Shown in pieces: positions 50,797 through 59,026 of a DNA stretch of 64,000 bases (the first letter of the stretch is position 1; every line of letters starts with the position of its first letter). The position numbers and the translations under genes are program-made. The notes below the pieces were generated by a model, which saw only the letters and a program-made list of their open reading frames with translations, was not told the origin of the DNA and did not search any database. This DNA comes from JANRKF01 sp964518725 (GTDB lineage Bacteria; Pseudomonadota; Alphaproteobacteria; Rickettsiales; SXRF01), in NCBI GenBank assembly GCA_964518725.1, contig CAZFKP010000013.1, positions 11,279-75,278 of the forward strand. Direction: 5' to 3'.

Positions 50797-51693
50797 GTGG
50801 ATCAAGAAGCGAAACCAGAATTAGGAAATAGTGATCCTCCAGTAATGATTGGGCAGGTGCTCGGGATTGCGCTGACCCCAAATATGGAGCAGCGGATTAA
50901 GCTTGGGGGCGCCAGCACGATCCTCACGGCAGACTCGGAAACGCTCTTGTCGTTTAAAACGCAAATGATGCAGAGCGGTCTTGAAATTGACGGTGTGCTC
51001 GGTGCCGGTGCGGCATCCGCGACATTCACGCTAAAAAATTCCCCGCACGCAGTGCTGAAACTCTTCAAGCATGATAAAGAGTTGAATCGCAACCTGTCGG
51101 TGGTCGAGGATATTTTTCAGCATCCGGCAGTTGCACAACCGATTGCCTCGCGTGACTTCATTTTTGGTGGTGATAGCTACACTGTGGCCATTCTTCCAAA
51201 GGCAGCTTTGGTTGGTGATGCCCCCAATTTTGAAGAGGAAAAGTACCATTACCCCAAGATTTCCGGGGCGTTGGCCGCCAGCGGCATTTTGGCCAATTGG
51301 TGGGATATATTGGGGCAGTCCGGGCAGATCGGCGCGTTGCTCGACGAACATGGCAATAAGGCATGCTATAGCGACGGTACGCCGATTACCGTCATCATCG
51401 ATAGTGACAGTATGGCTAAAAAAGCTCCCGAGCTGAATTTTTACGAAAAGTTACAGGAGTATCATCCGGAGGTTGCACCGGACGTGCCAACTGCCGCGCA
51501 ACTCAAAGAGCTTCGTGACGCGCAGTTGAAACAGCGTAAATGGGTGATGGAAGAAATCGACCACACTACCCGCCCGGATCAATTCAACTGGTTCGAGTGG
51601 GGGGTAGGGCGTTACAACGAAGTGTTTGATCCGACGGTGGCGGCTTCCAGGTGGATGCAGCCGCAACAACAGAAGGCGGCGCATGCCCGCTAG
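50797..51693 (+). CDS. Unknown protein with possible degenerate kinase-like N-lobe
   Basis: The 298-residue protein contains IDGVLGAGAASATFTL (about 66-81), which resembles a glycine-rich ATP loop, followed by AVLKLFKHDKEL with a possible VAIK-type lysine. Further on, TVAILPKAALVGDAP could be the hinge and VIIDSDSM a DxD-like metal site. There is no HRD motif, so any kinase relationship is weak. The C-terminus is polar. Translation starts at GTG with GGAG about nine bases upstream. It shares CTAG with the convergent ferredoxin gene. Confidence 0.6.
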   Translation: MDQEAKPELGNSDPPVMIGQVLGIALTPNMEQRIKLGGASTILTADSETLLSFKTQMMQSGLEIDGVLGAGAASATFTLKNSPHAVLKLFKHDKELNRNLSVVEDIFQHPAVAQPIASRDFIFGGDSYTVAILPKAALVGDAPNFEEEKYHYPKISGALAASGILANWWDILGQSGQIGALLDEHGNKACYSDGTPITVIIDSDSMAKKAPELNFYEKLQEYHPEVAPDVPTAAQLKELRDAQLKQRKWVMEEIDHTTRPDQFNWFEWGVGRYNEVFDPTVAASRWMQPQQQKAAHAR

Positions 51694-51995
51694 TCGAGCG
51701 CTAGCCGTTCGATCACCCGGCCACCCTGCATGTGCTCACTAATAATTTCATCGATATCGGCCTTGCTTTTTGGGCTGTACCATACCCCATCAGGGTATAT
51801 GACGATGCAGGGACCAAGTTCGCAGCGATCAAGGCATCCGGCTTGGTTTACCCGTGCTTTGGATACCCCAAGCTCCTTCAGCCTCTGCTTCAGGTAATCG
51901 CGGAGTGCTTCCGCGCCTTTTTCGGCGCAGCAGCCACGCGTATGTCCCGGCTCGCGCTTGTTGGTGCAGCAGAAAATATGGCAGTCGAAAAACAT
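51690..51995 (-). CDS. Thioredoxin-like [2Fe-2S] ferredoxin
   Basis: The 101-residue protein has the cysteine pattern of the thioredoxin-fold 2Fe-2S ferredoxins: CTNKREPGHTRGCC in the N-terminal part and AGCLDRCELGPCIVIYPDG in the second. These proteins probably carry electrons, or deliver or sense clusters. Its ATG shares one base with the stop of the yggT gene, so the two are coupled. Confidence 0.88.
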   Translation of the reverse strand: MFFDCHIFCCTNKREPGHTRGCCAEKGAEALRDYLKQRLKELGVSKARVNQAGCLDRCELGPCIVIYPDGVWYSPKSKADIDEIISEHMQGGRVIERLALD

Positions 51996-52282
51996 CAGAG
52001 ATTATAAAAATACGTATAAAGCGCGCTGGTAGCGAAGTTGAGCAACAGGATCAGGATAATCGGCGACAGGTCGATGCCGCCCAGATCCGGCATGTATTTC
52101 TGGATGGGGCGAAGCGCCGGATGCACCAGCCGGTCGAGCGCATAGCTGATTCGCTGCACCAGCGGCTGGTAGCCGTTGATGATTTTGAACGAGATGAGGG
52201 TGGAAAGCACCGCCCACACGATCACACAGATCAGGTAGATGTGGATCGCCGAGGCGAGCAGGTCAATAAAAGGGTTGAGCAT
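51995..52282 (-). CDS. YggT-family membrane protein
   Basis: The 95-residue protein has two hydrophobic segments (IHIYLICVIVWAVLSTLISF; LSPIILILLLNFATSALY) separated by a loop with RLVHPALRPIQKYMPDLGGI, the YggT signature. The family is widespread and implicated in osmotic or membrane stress, but its role is not settled. The ferredoxin gene is coupled to it. Confidence 0.9.
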   Translation of the reverse strand: MLNPFIDLLASAIHIYLICVIVWAVLSTLISFKIINGYQPLVQRISYALDRLVHPALRPIQKYMPDLGGIDLSPIILILLLNFATSALYTYFYNL

Positions 52283-52301
52283 CGAATCCTACCGGGTTAG
52301 C

Positions 52302-53237
52302 ATGAAACGCAACGCCACAGATACAGTAGATCCCGCCCTTATGTCAAAACGTAATATCAGCTACACGGCATGGATTGTCATCCGCTGCTTGATGGCGCTG
52401 CATGAAAGCAAGCGCTGGCGGAATTTGGTGCCGGACGACGCGGCGCATTTTTATGCCCGCTGTATTGGTTATTGCGGAAAGCACGCGGCGAGTTTCAGGG
52501 TTCGCAACCTGTTGCCGCCCGCCTGTACCGCGCTGGGGGTGGAGGCGTTTCTGGCGCGGGGTGTAATCCGCCATTTTGCGCTACGCAAAGCGGCAATCGC
52601 GACGATGGTGGAAGAGGCCGTTGCCGGGGGCGCCGCGCAGCTGGTGGTGCTTGGTGGCGGGTTTGACTTATGTGCTTACAGGATGGCAAGCAGCCACCCC
52701 GAGCTTGCGGTACTGGAAATTGATACCCCGGCCATGCATCCACATAAGATGAATCTGCTGCGTGAGGCGTTTGGTTCTGTTCCAAACAATTTCACCGGAG
52801 TGCCTGCCGACTTGTCAGTGAGCAGGCTGAATGATGTGCTGCTGGCGCAAACTTCGTTCGACGCGGCCAAACCTACCGTGTATGTTGCCGAAGGCCTCAG
52901 CATGTATTTAACGCACGAGGCGTTCACCCAGCTTCTGGAGCGCATCCGGTCGCTTTCCGCCGGCAGGGGGCATTTCATTTTCACGGCAGTTGGAACGCAG
53001 CAACATACAAGCAACCACCTCTGGCGCTGGCTGAACGAGCACATGCTCGCGTTCCTCAAAGAGAATTTCAATTTCGTCCTGAACCGTGATGGCATCCCGG
53101 CTTTTTTGGCTGCCAACCAGTTTACCCTATTGCGAACCCTATCCTATGCCGAGTTGCAACAACATGTTTGCAGCCCGGATGAACTACGCCAGCTTGAAAA
53201 AGAAAATGGCGAATATCTCGTATTCGCGCAATTCTGA
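52302..53237 (+). CDS. Class I SAM-dependent methyltransferase, LCMT/PPM1-like
   Basis: The 311-residue protein has the SAM-binding region LVVLGGGFDLCAYRM, then LEIDTPAMHPHKMNLL, and VYVAEGLSMYLTHEAFTQLL, the family pattern of leucine carboxyl methyltransferase-like proteins. In bacteria these often modify polyketides or small carboxylates. The start at 52302 (MKRNATDT) is preferred to the in-frame codon at 52239 inside yggT; MSKRNISYTAW at 52341 is another option. The target is unknown. Confidence 0.82.
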   Translation: MKRNATDTVDPALMSKRNISYTAWIVIRCLMALHESKRWRNLVPDDAAHFYARCIGYCGKHAASFRVRNLLPPACTALGVEAFLARGVIRHFALRKAAIATMVEEAVAGGAAQLVVLGGGFDLCAYRMASSHPELAVLEIDTPAMHPHKMNLLREAFGSVPNNFTGVPADLSVSRLNDVLLAQTSFDAAKPTVYVAEGLSMYLTHEAFTQLLERIRSLSAGRGHFIFTAVGTQQHTSNHLWRWLNEHMLAFLKENFNFVLNRDGIPAFLAANQFTLLRTLSYAELQQHVCSPDELRQLEKENGEYLVFAQF

Positions 53238-53260
53238 AACAACGTACAACAGGCCACGCC

Positions 53261-53773
53261 ATGGAACAGAAAAAATCAAACATCTCCTACTACCACTTTC
53301 TGCGGAATCGTAATAATCCCAACCGGCAGCGGCTAGGCATCTTCGCACCCGTGCTTGGGTTGCTATTGATTATTCTGTTCGGTATATTCTTCCTGCCGCT
53401 CTTTCTGTATATGCTGCTCTTCAACCGGCTCTATTTCTGGGTGCGTAACCAGAACTCCGTCCCGCTTCGCCCGTATCTGGATTTCAACCGTCACAAAATT
53501 GCACATTTGGGGCTGATGGATCGCCTCTGGTGCGAATATTGCGAATGGGCGAACGGCAGCCTGCAATGGACATTCGATATCGTGAATGAAATTGAACGGC
53601 GCTACTGCCCGATCAAAAGCCAGTGCGACCCGCATTGCGACAAAGTGAAAAAATGGCGCAAGGAATTCCTGGAGTTCGACCATACGCTGGGTGATCTGGA
53701 GCGATTCATGTTTGAGGGCGGTTACGAGAAAATCTCAGTCAGCGAAAAGAAAAAAGAACCGTCCGCCGGTTAA
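53261..53773 (+). CDS. Unknown membrane protein with cysteine-rich soluble part
   Basis: The 170-residue protein has a hydrophobic stretch (about 26-55) with GLLLIILFGIFFLPLFLYML, long enough for one or two passes. The following domain has six cysteines (WCEYCEWANG, then YCPIKSQCDPHCDKVKKW), which might bind zinc or a cluster. It follows the methyltransferase gene by 23 bases. No family is recognised. Confidence 0.65.
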   Translation: MEQKKSNISYYHFLRNRNNPNRQRLGIFAPVLGLLLIILFGIFFLPLFLYMLLFNRLYFWVRNQNSVPLRPYLDFNRHKIAHLGLMDRLWCEYCEWANGSLQWTFDIVNEIERRYCPIKSQCDPHCDKVKKWRKEFLEFDHTLGDLERFMFEGGYEKISVSEKKKEPSAG

Positions 53774-53940
53774 TTAGTAATTAATATTCCGGCTCGAGAA
53801 ATGTAGAAACAATTAATCAATTCTTGAAAAAAACGTGTGTTTTAGCCACACCCAGCCATAAGCTTACACGATAGATAAAAATTTAATCTAATTTTAAATA
53901 TATCCCCCTAGTGTTGCCTCAAACAACAGATGGGTGCGCT

Positions 53941-55959
53941 ATGAATAAGCTACTAATCAGTACGATCCTTACCACTGCTTTATGCAGCCACGCTGTTTAT
54001 GCAGGTACGGATATCAGCCCGGACGACTTGCTCAACATGTCGCTGGAGCAACTGGCGAACGTCGAGGTAACGTCGGTATCCAAGAAAGCGGAAAAGGCCA
54101 GTGAAGCAGCGGCCGCCATTTTCGTAATTACGCAGGACGATATTCGCCGCAGCGGCGCTACGTCGATTCCCGAAGCGCTTCGCATGGCGCCGGGGTTGAA
54201 TGTCGCGCAATCCGGGTCGCACGCATGGGCGATCAGCTCCCGTGGTTTCAACGACCAATTTGCTAACAAACTTCTGGTGCTGATGGATGGCCGCAGCGTC
54301 TATACACCGATTTTCTCAGGGGTATTCTGGGACGTACAGGACACCGCGCTTGCGGATATTGAACGTATTGAAGTAATTCGTGGTCCGGGCGCCACTCTCT
54401 GGGGCGCCAACGCCGTAAACGGTGTAATCAACATTATTACCAAGCAAGCCAAAGATACGCAGGGCGGGTATGCGTCTGTTTCGGCGGGTAACTATGACCG
54501 GACGGCTGATACGGTGCGTTATGGCACCAAGCTTGGCGACAGCGGCCACGTTCGCGCCTATGCAAAATATAATGAACGTGACGAGGCGCGCTCGCTTACC
54601 GGCGCCGGTGCACACGATGAATGGAATAAAGCCCAGGCCGGTTTCCGCGCTGACATGACCGCGAACGAAACACACAACGTCACCGTGCAGGGGGATGTCT
54701 ACCGGGGGGGCGAGGATTATTCGGTGAACCTGCCGTTGTCGGCGTCGGCGGCGAATACGGATGAGGTGGTGCTGGGTGGCAACATCCTTGCGCGCTGGAC
54801 CAACAAGCTTTCTGCGACATCTGAGACAACGCTGCAAATGTATTATGATAACGCGCAGCGCACCAACATCTCGCGGTCGAACAACAGTCTGCTTTATTCC
54901 AGCAATGTTGACACGTTTGACGTGGACATGCAGCACACATGGACGCCGGTTTCCGGGCATGATGTGGTGTGGGGCGGAAGCTATCGCCTGGTGCAAAGCG
55001 AAATCCTTGGCGAGCCGTATACCTCGTTTACTCCACAAAGCCGTTCGGACAATTTGTTCAGTGCCTTCGTGCAGGATAAGATTACCCTCGCGCCGGATAG
55101 ACTGTTCCTGACGCTTGGATCAAAATTCGAGCGTAACGACTACACCAAATTTGAGTACCAGCCGAGCGCTCGCCTGCAATGGCTCGCCGACAGCAACCAG
55201 ACGGTGTGGGCGTCGGTGTCGCGTGCGGTACGTACGCCTAACATTGCAAACGACGGCGCGCAGGTTCTGGTGACGCCGATCTCGGGTGGCCCTACGGTAT
55301 TCCTGGCGCAGACGAACAACTCTTCACTCAATTCAGAAGATTTGATCGCGTATGAACTGGGGTATCGCGTGCAGCCGGCATCCAATGTGTCGGTAGATGC
55401 AACGGTGTATTATAACGATTACGATAATCTGCTGCTTGGCGCGCTTGGGCCGGTGACCGGGCCGTTCGTAAGTCCAGTACTCGGCGCATATTTTGTGCAG
55501 ACCACGATTCCTGTGAATACAGGGTCTGCCCACGCATGGGGTGCGGAACTTTCTACCAAATGGAACCCTACCGAGAAAGTTGAGCTGGCTGCTAGCTACA
55601 CGTTGCAGAAGCTGAAATTTGAGCAGGTGGATACCTATTCCTATTCGTTTACAGGCAAATCGCCGGAACATCAGCTTAATGTGCGTTCAACAGTATTCCT
55701 GCCTCATAATCTGGAATGGAATACGTCTGCTTATTATGTGAGCAGCTTGAGTGCGAGGGATCTCGCCACCGGCTTGAACACCAACGCCTACACACGTCTT
55801 GATACGCGCCTGGCATGGCAGGCAACCGATGCGATTGAAGTGTCGCTGGTCGGGCAAAATCTGCTTGATCCGGCACACAAGGAATTCAACGGTTTCCTCT
55901 ATCAAAGCGTTTCGGCGATTCCACGGTCTTATTACGCGAACGTAGCAGTAAAGTTCTGA
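53941..55959 (+). CDS. TonB-dependent outer-membrane receptor
   Basis: The 672-residue protein has a signal peptide (MNKLLISTILTTALCSHAVY, cleavage after AVYA), a plug domain (VSKKAEKASEAAAAIFVIT; RGFNDQFANKLLVLMDGRSV; RIEVIRGPGATLWGANAVNG) and a beta-barrel ending in Phe (YYANVAVKF). It belongs to the receptor group whose genes lie beside YfiR-type proteins. The start at 53941 matches the signal peptide. The AT-rich 167-base region upstream probably holds the promoter. The ligand is unknown. Confidence 0.92.
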   Translation: MNKLLISTILTTALCSHAVYAGTDISPDDLLNMSLEQLANVEVTSVSKKAEKASEAAAAIFVITQDDIRRSGATSIPEALRMAPGLNVAQSGSHAWAISSRGFNDQFANKLLVLMDGRSVYTPIFSGVFWDVQDTALADIERIEVIRGPGATLWGANAVNGVINIITKQAKDTQGGYASVSAGNYDRTADTVRYGTKLGDSGHVRAYAKYNERDEARSLTGAGAHDEWNKAQAGFRADMTANETHNVTVQGDVYRGGEDYSVNLPLSASAANTDEVVLGGNILARWTNKLSATSETTLQMYYDNAQRTNISRSNNSLLYSSNVDTFDVDMQHTWTPVSGHDVVWGGSYRLVQSEILGEPYTSFTPQSRSDNLFSAFVQDKITLAPDRLFLTLGSKFERNDYTKFEYQPSARLQWLADSNQTVWASVSRAVRTPNIANDGAQVLVTPISGGPTVFLAQTNNSSLNSEDLIAYELGYRVQPASNVSVDATVYYNDYDNLLLGALGPVTGPFVSPVLGAYFVQTTIPVNTGSAHAWGAELSTKWNPTEKVELAASYTLQKLKFEQVDTYSYSFTGKSPEHQLNVRSTVFLPHNLEWNTSAYYVSSLSARDLATGLNTNAYTRLDTRLAWQATDAIEVSLVGQNLLDPAHKEFNGFLYQSVSAIPRSYYANVAVKF

Positions 55960-55962
55960 TTC

Positions 55963-56508
55963 ATGCGGCTTACCCAAACATTACGACAGGCACTAGCTGC
56001 CGCAGTTTTATGCTGCGTTGCACCACAGATTGCCTACGCTCAGTCTGACCCGGAGATGGTGGTCAAGGCGGTGATGATTCGTAAGTTTGCGGAGTTTATT
56101 CGCTGGCCGGATGCGGTGGCGCCGCAAAACACCATGCAGGTGAATGTGTGCGTTTATGGCGATGCGCCAATGTCAGAGATGACGGCCGTATTTTCCAAGA
56201 CATCTGCCAGCAATCCGGTGAAATTCTCATTGTCGACCTTGTCGCAGCTAAGTGATGCCGGTGCGTGTCACATCTTGTTTGTTGGAGCCTCCAGGCAATC
56301 GCAGGTAGGTAGTATCACGGCGGCACTGGCTGGAAAACCGGTGCTGACGGTCAGTGATGCGGATGGATTCGCAGAAAAAGGCGGCATGATCGGATTTCGT
56401 ATCGTTGACGGCAAAGTCCGCTACGATATTAACAATCGGGCGTTCGGAGCGGCGCAGTTAAAAGTCGACGCGCAGCTTCTTGAGATTGCCAACAAGGTGG
56501 TGGAGTGA
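55963..56508 (+). CDS. YfiR/DUF4154-family periplasmic protein
   Basis: YfiR proteins are periplasmic; in Pseudomonas YfiR restrains a diguanylate cyclase. The 181-residue protein has a signal peptide (AAAVLCCVAPQIAYA) and the family motifs IRKFAEFIRWPD, VCVYGDAPMSEM, ACHILFVGASRQ and GGMIGFRIVDGKVRYDIN. It begins three bases after the receptor gene and ends five bases before the histidine kinase gene, so it may act as the periplasmic link between them. Confidence 0.9.
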   Translation: MRLTQTLRQALAAAVLCCVAPQIAYAQSDPEMVVKAVMIRKFAEFIRWPDAVAPQNTMQVNVCVYGDAPMSEMTAVFSKTSASNPVKFSLSTLSQLSDAGACHILFVGASRQSQVGSITAALAGKPVLTVSDADGFAEKGGMIGFRIVDGKVRYDINNRAFGAAQLKVDAQLLEIANKVVE

Positions 56509-56512
56509 CGCG

Positions 56513-58030
56513 ATGATGCGCTTCAGGAACACCTCCATCCGGCAGCGTCTGACCTTCATGATTATGGGGATCAGCTGCATCACGGTGCTGGTAACGACCC
56601 TGACGATCTCGATCATCGGCGTCTATAACCTGCGTGCCAGCATCATTGCCGAGCTCGATGTTTCGGCCACTATTGTTGGTGATCGCAACCGTGCGGCACT
56701 GTCCTTCGGCAAGCAGGATCAGGCGATCAGCAACCTGAGTATTCTTGGAGTAAAACCGCCCATCGTGCAGGCGTGTTTATACGACAGCGAGGGGAACCAG
56801 TTCGCCGCCTATGTTAATTCGCATTACCGGGGGGAGGTATCCTGCCCGCGTAACTTCAAGCCCCGGACAATTATTTCAGATGAGCGCATCGAACTGATGA
56901 AGTCAATCGAGGGCGATTTTGGGGTGACGGGGTATATCTATCTCGAATCAACATTGGAACAAATTGATCGCTATATCGAGAAGCAAACAACCATCGCGCT
57001 GTCGGTGGCGCTTGGTGCGTTCCTGTTATCCTATTTCCTGGCGGTAAACCTGCAGAAAGCCATCTCGCAGCCGATCCTTGACCTGACCTCGGTCGCCCGC
57101 CATGTGACCGAGCATAAGGATTATACGGTGCGGGTTAAGCAGTTGGGCGATCCGAAGGATGAGAACAACAACGAGCTGACCATCCTGACCCACTCGTTCA
57201 ATAACATGTTAACCGAAATCGGCGCGCGGGATACGCAGCTCAAGGAACAGAATGTTGAGCTGGAGCGCTCGCGTGATGCGGCGGAAAGTTCCAACCGCGC
57301 CAAATCGCAATTCCTTGCTAATATCAGCCATGAATTACGCACGCCGCTTAATGCGATTATCGGCTTCTCGTCCATTCTTATGAACCAGCTTTTCGGTTCG
57401 CTGGGCGACCAGAAATATCTCGAATATGCAAAAGACATCAACGAGTCAGGCACACACCTGCTTGACATTATCAACGACATTCTTGACCTCTCGAAAGCCG
57501 AGGCTGGTAAGCTGAGCCTTGCATTTGAAGAAGTGCATTTGGCAAAAGCGATTCAGAAATGCGTGACCCTGATTGCGGAGCGGGCGGAAAAAGGCGAAGT
57601 GAAAATCCACACGCATGTGCCAAAATCATTGCCGCCGCTGGTGGTTGACCGGTTACGTTTCATCCAGATTGTGCTGAACGTGCTGTCCAACTCGGTGAAG
57701 TTCACCAACCCCGGCGGCATGGTCGATTTGTCGGTCGATATTACCCAGCAGGAAGATGGTAAGGGGTATTTCTCAATTACCATCCGCGATACCGGCATCG
57801 GTATGACGCAGGAAGATATCCATAAGGCACTGCAAAGCTTCGGGCAGGTCGATAGTGGCCTGAACCGTAAATACGAGGGCACTGGCCTTGGCTTGCCGCT
57901 TACCAAGAAACTGGTCGAATTGCATCAGGGCAGCATTGATATCCAAAGTGAGATTGGCAAGGGAACCGCAGTGGTGCTCACATTCCCAACCCTAACGATT
58001 GATGAGGTAGATGTTGTGCAGGATGCCTGA
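56513..58030 (+). CDS. Membrane sensor histidine kinase with CHASE8-like sensor and HAMP domain
   Basis: The 505-residue protein has a first membrane segment (about 14-38), a periplasmic sensor part of about 115 residues (SIIAELDVSATIVGDRNRAA is typical of CHASE8), a second segment (about 155-180), a HAMP domain, the HisKA box with FLANISHELRTPLNAIIGFS (His about 273), and the ATPase domain (NVLSNSVKF; DTGIGM; GTGLGLPLTKKLVELHQG). It lacks a receiver. The response regulator is not next to it. The order TonB receptor-YfiR-kinase suggests a signalling unit. Confidence 0.9.
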   Translation: MMRFRNTSIRQRLTFMIMGISCITVLVTTLTISIIGVYNLRASIIAELDVSATIVGDRNRAALSFGKQDQAISNLSILGVKPPIVQACLYDSEGNQFAAYVNSHYRGEVSCPRNFKPRTIISDERIELMKSIEGDFGVTGYIYLESTLEQIDRYIEKQTTIALSVALGAFLLSYFLAVNLQKAISQPILDLTSVARHVTEHKDYTVRVKQLGDPKDENNNELTILTHSFNNMLTEIGARDTQLKEQNVELERSRDAAESSNRAKSQFLANISHELRTPLNAIIGFSSILMNQLFGSLGDQKYLEYAKDINESGTHLLDIINDILDLSKAEAGKLSLAFEEVHLAKAIQKCVTLIAERAEKGEVKIHTHVPKSLPPLVVDRLRFIQIVLNVLSNSVKFTNPGGMVDLSVDITQQEDGKGYFSITIRDTGIGMTQEDIHKALQSFGQVDSGLNRKYEGTGLGLPLTKKLVELHQGSIDIQSEIGKGTAVVLTFPTLTIDEVDVVQDA

Positions 58031-58106
58031 TCGGCTGGCATCAATGTTTTCTTAAGGAATGCGGCGTAACATCACCATGTAATCCTATGTTTTACCGGAG
58101 TTTGTC

Positions 58107-58577
58107 ATGAAGGAAATTTATACTGAAGCGGTGCTGATGATCGAGCGCCTCCACCGTCGTTTTCTCGACGTGGTGAATACGGAGCTGGAGCGCCTGAAAA
58201 CCGACGATATCAATAACGTGCAGGCACTGATCCTGTACAATATCAACACCGAGGAAATGACCATCGGCGAGCTGACCAACCGCGGTTTCTACCTCGGCTC
58301 CAACGTGTCGTATAACGTCAAGAAACTGGTGGAGAACGGCTATCTGGAGCAGGAAAAAGCCCCGCACGATAAACGTTCGGTGCGTATCAAGCTGTCAGAA
58401 AAAGGCCTTGCGCTTTGTAAGCGTATTGACGACCTCTACCAGCGGAATGTTGACATGTTATCAAAAGAGATTGACGCTAACATGCTGGGTAATATGAACA
58501 AAACCCTCGGTACACTGGAGCGTTTCTGGACGGATTATATCAATAGTTCTTACCGTCCATCCTCAAATAATGCTTGA
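58107..58577 (+). CDS. ldtR: MarR-family regulator, LdtR-like
   Basis: LdtR controls L,D-transpeptidase expression and stress tolerance in Liberibacter and Sinorhizobium. The 156-residue protein matches that clade: MIERLHRRFLDVVNTELERL, DDINNVQALILYNI, then the winged helix with GFYLGSNVSYNVKKLVENGY and APHDKRSVRIKLSEKG. CGGAG lies upstream of the ATG at 58107. No L,D-transpeptidase gene is seen nearby; the name reflects clade similarity. Confidence 0.85.
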   Translation: MKEIYTEAVLMIERLHRRFLDVVNTELERLKTDDINNVQALILYNINTEEMTIGELTNRGFYLGSNVSYNVKKLVENGYLEQEKAPHDKRSVRIKLSEKGLALCKRIDDLYQRNVDMLSKEIDANMLGNMNKTLGTLERFWTDYINSSYRPSSNNA

Positions 58578-58632
58578 CGCATTGGGAGATGTCGCCTAGA
58601 AATCCTGCCTCTTAAAACATAAGGATGACTCC

Positions 58633-58938
58633 ATGGCTAGACGTTGCGACATTACTGGAACCGGTGCACAAAGCGGACATCTCGTGTCCCACTCCAACCG
58701 TAAAACCAACACCAGCTTCCGCCCGAACCTGCAGCACGTATCGCTGGTGAGTGACGCGCTGGGCGTGAGCGTTTCGCTTCGCATCACGGCGGCGACCCTG
58801 CGTTCTATCGAACATAACGGTGGCCTCGATCAGTACCTTATTAGCCACTCGGTTCGCAAACTAACCGCTGAGGCAGCGCGCCTGAAACGCCAGATCGAGA
58901 AAAAACTGGCTAAAACCGCTGCGAAGGCTGCAGCATAA
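58633..58938 (+). CDS. rpmB: 50S ribosomal protein L28
   Basis: L28 is a small large-subunit protein. The 101-residue form MARRCDITGTGAQSGHLVSH, then SNRKTNTSFRPNLQHVSL, with a C-terminal extension of about 20 Lys/Ala-rich residues, is the alphaproteobacterial type. It is convergent with cobT; an 88-base gap between them holds only a small AGGC/GCCT hairpin, and no clear terminator. Confidence 0.97.
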   Translation: MARRCDITGTGAQSGHLVSHSNRKTNTSFRPNLQHVSLVSDALGVSVSLRITAATLRSIEHNGGLDQYLISHSVRKLTAEAARLKRQIEKKLAKTAAKAAA

Positions 58939-59026
58939 TCATTCCTAATCGTAATACGAAGGCAAAAGCCTGAGCCAGCCTTGAGCCTTGCTTCATGGGG
59001 CGCGCAGTAGCCCGCACCGTAGAGTC

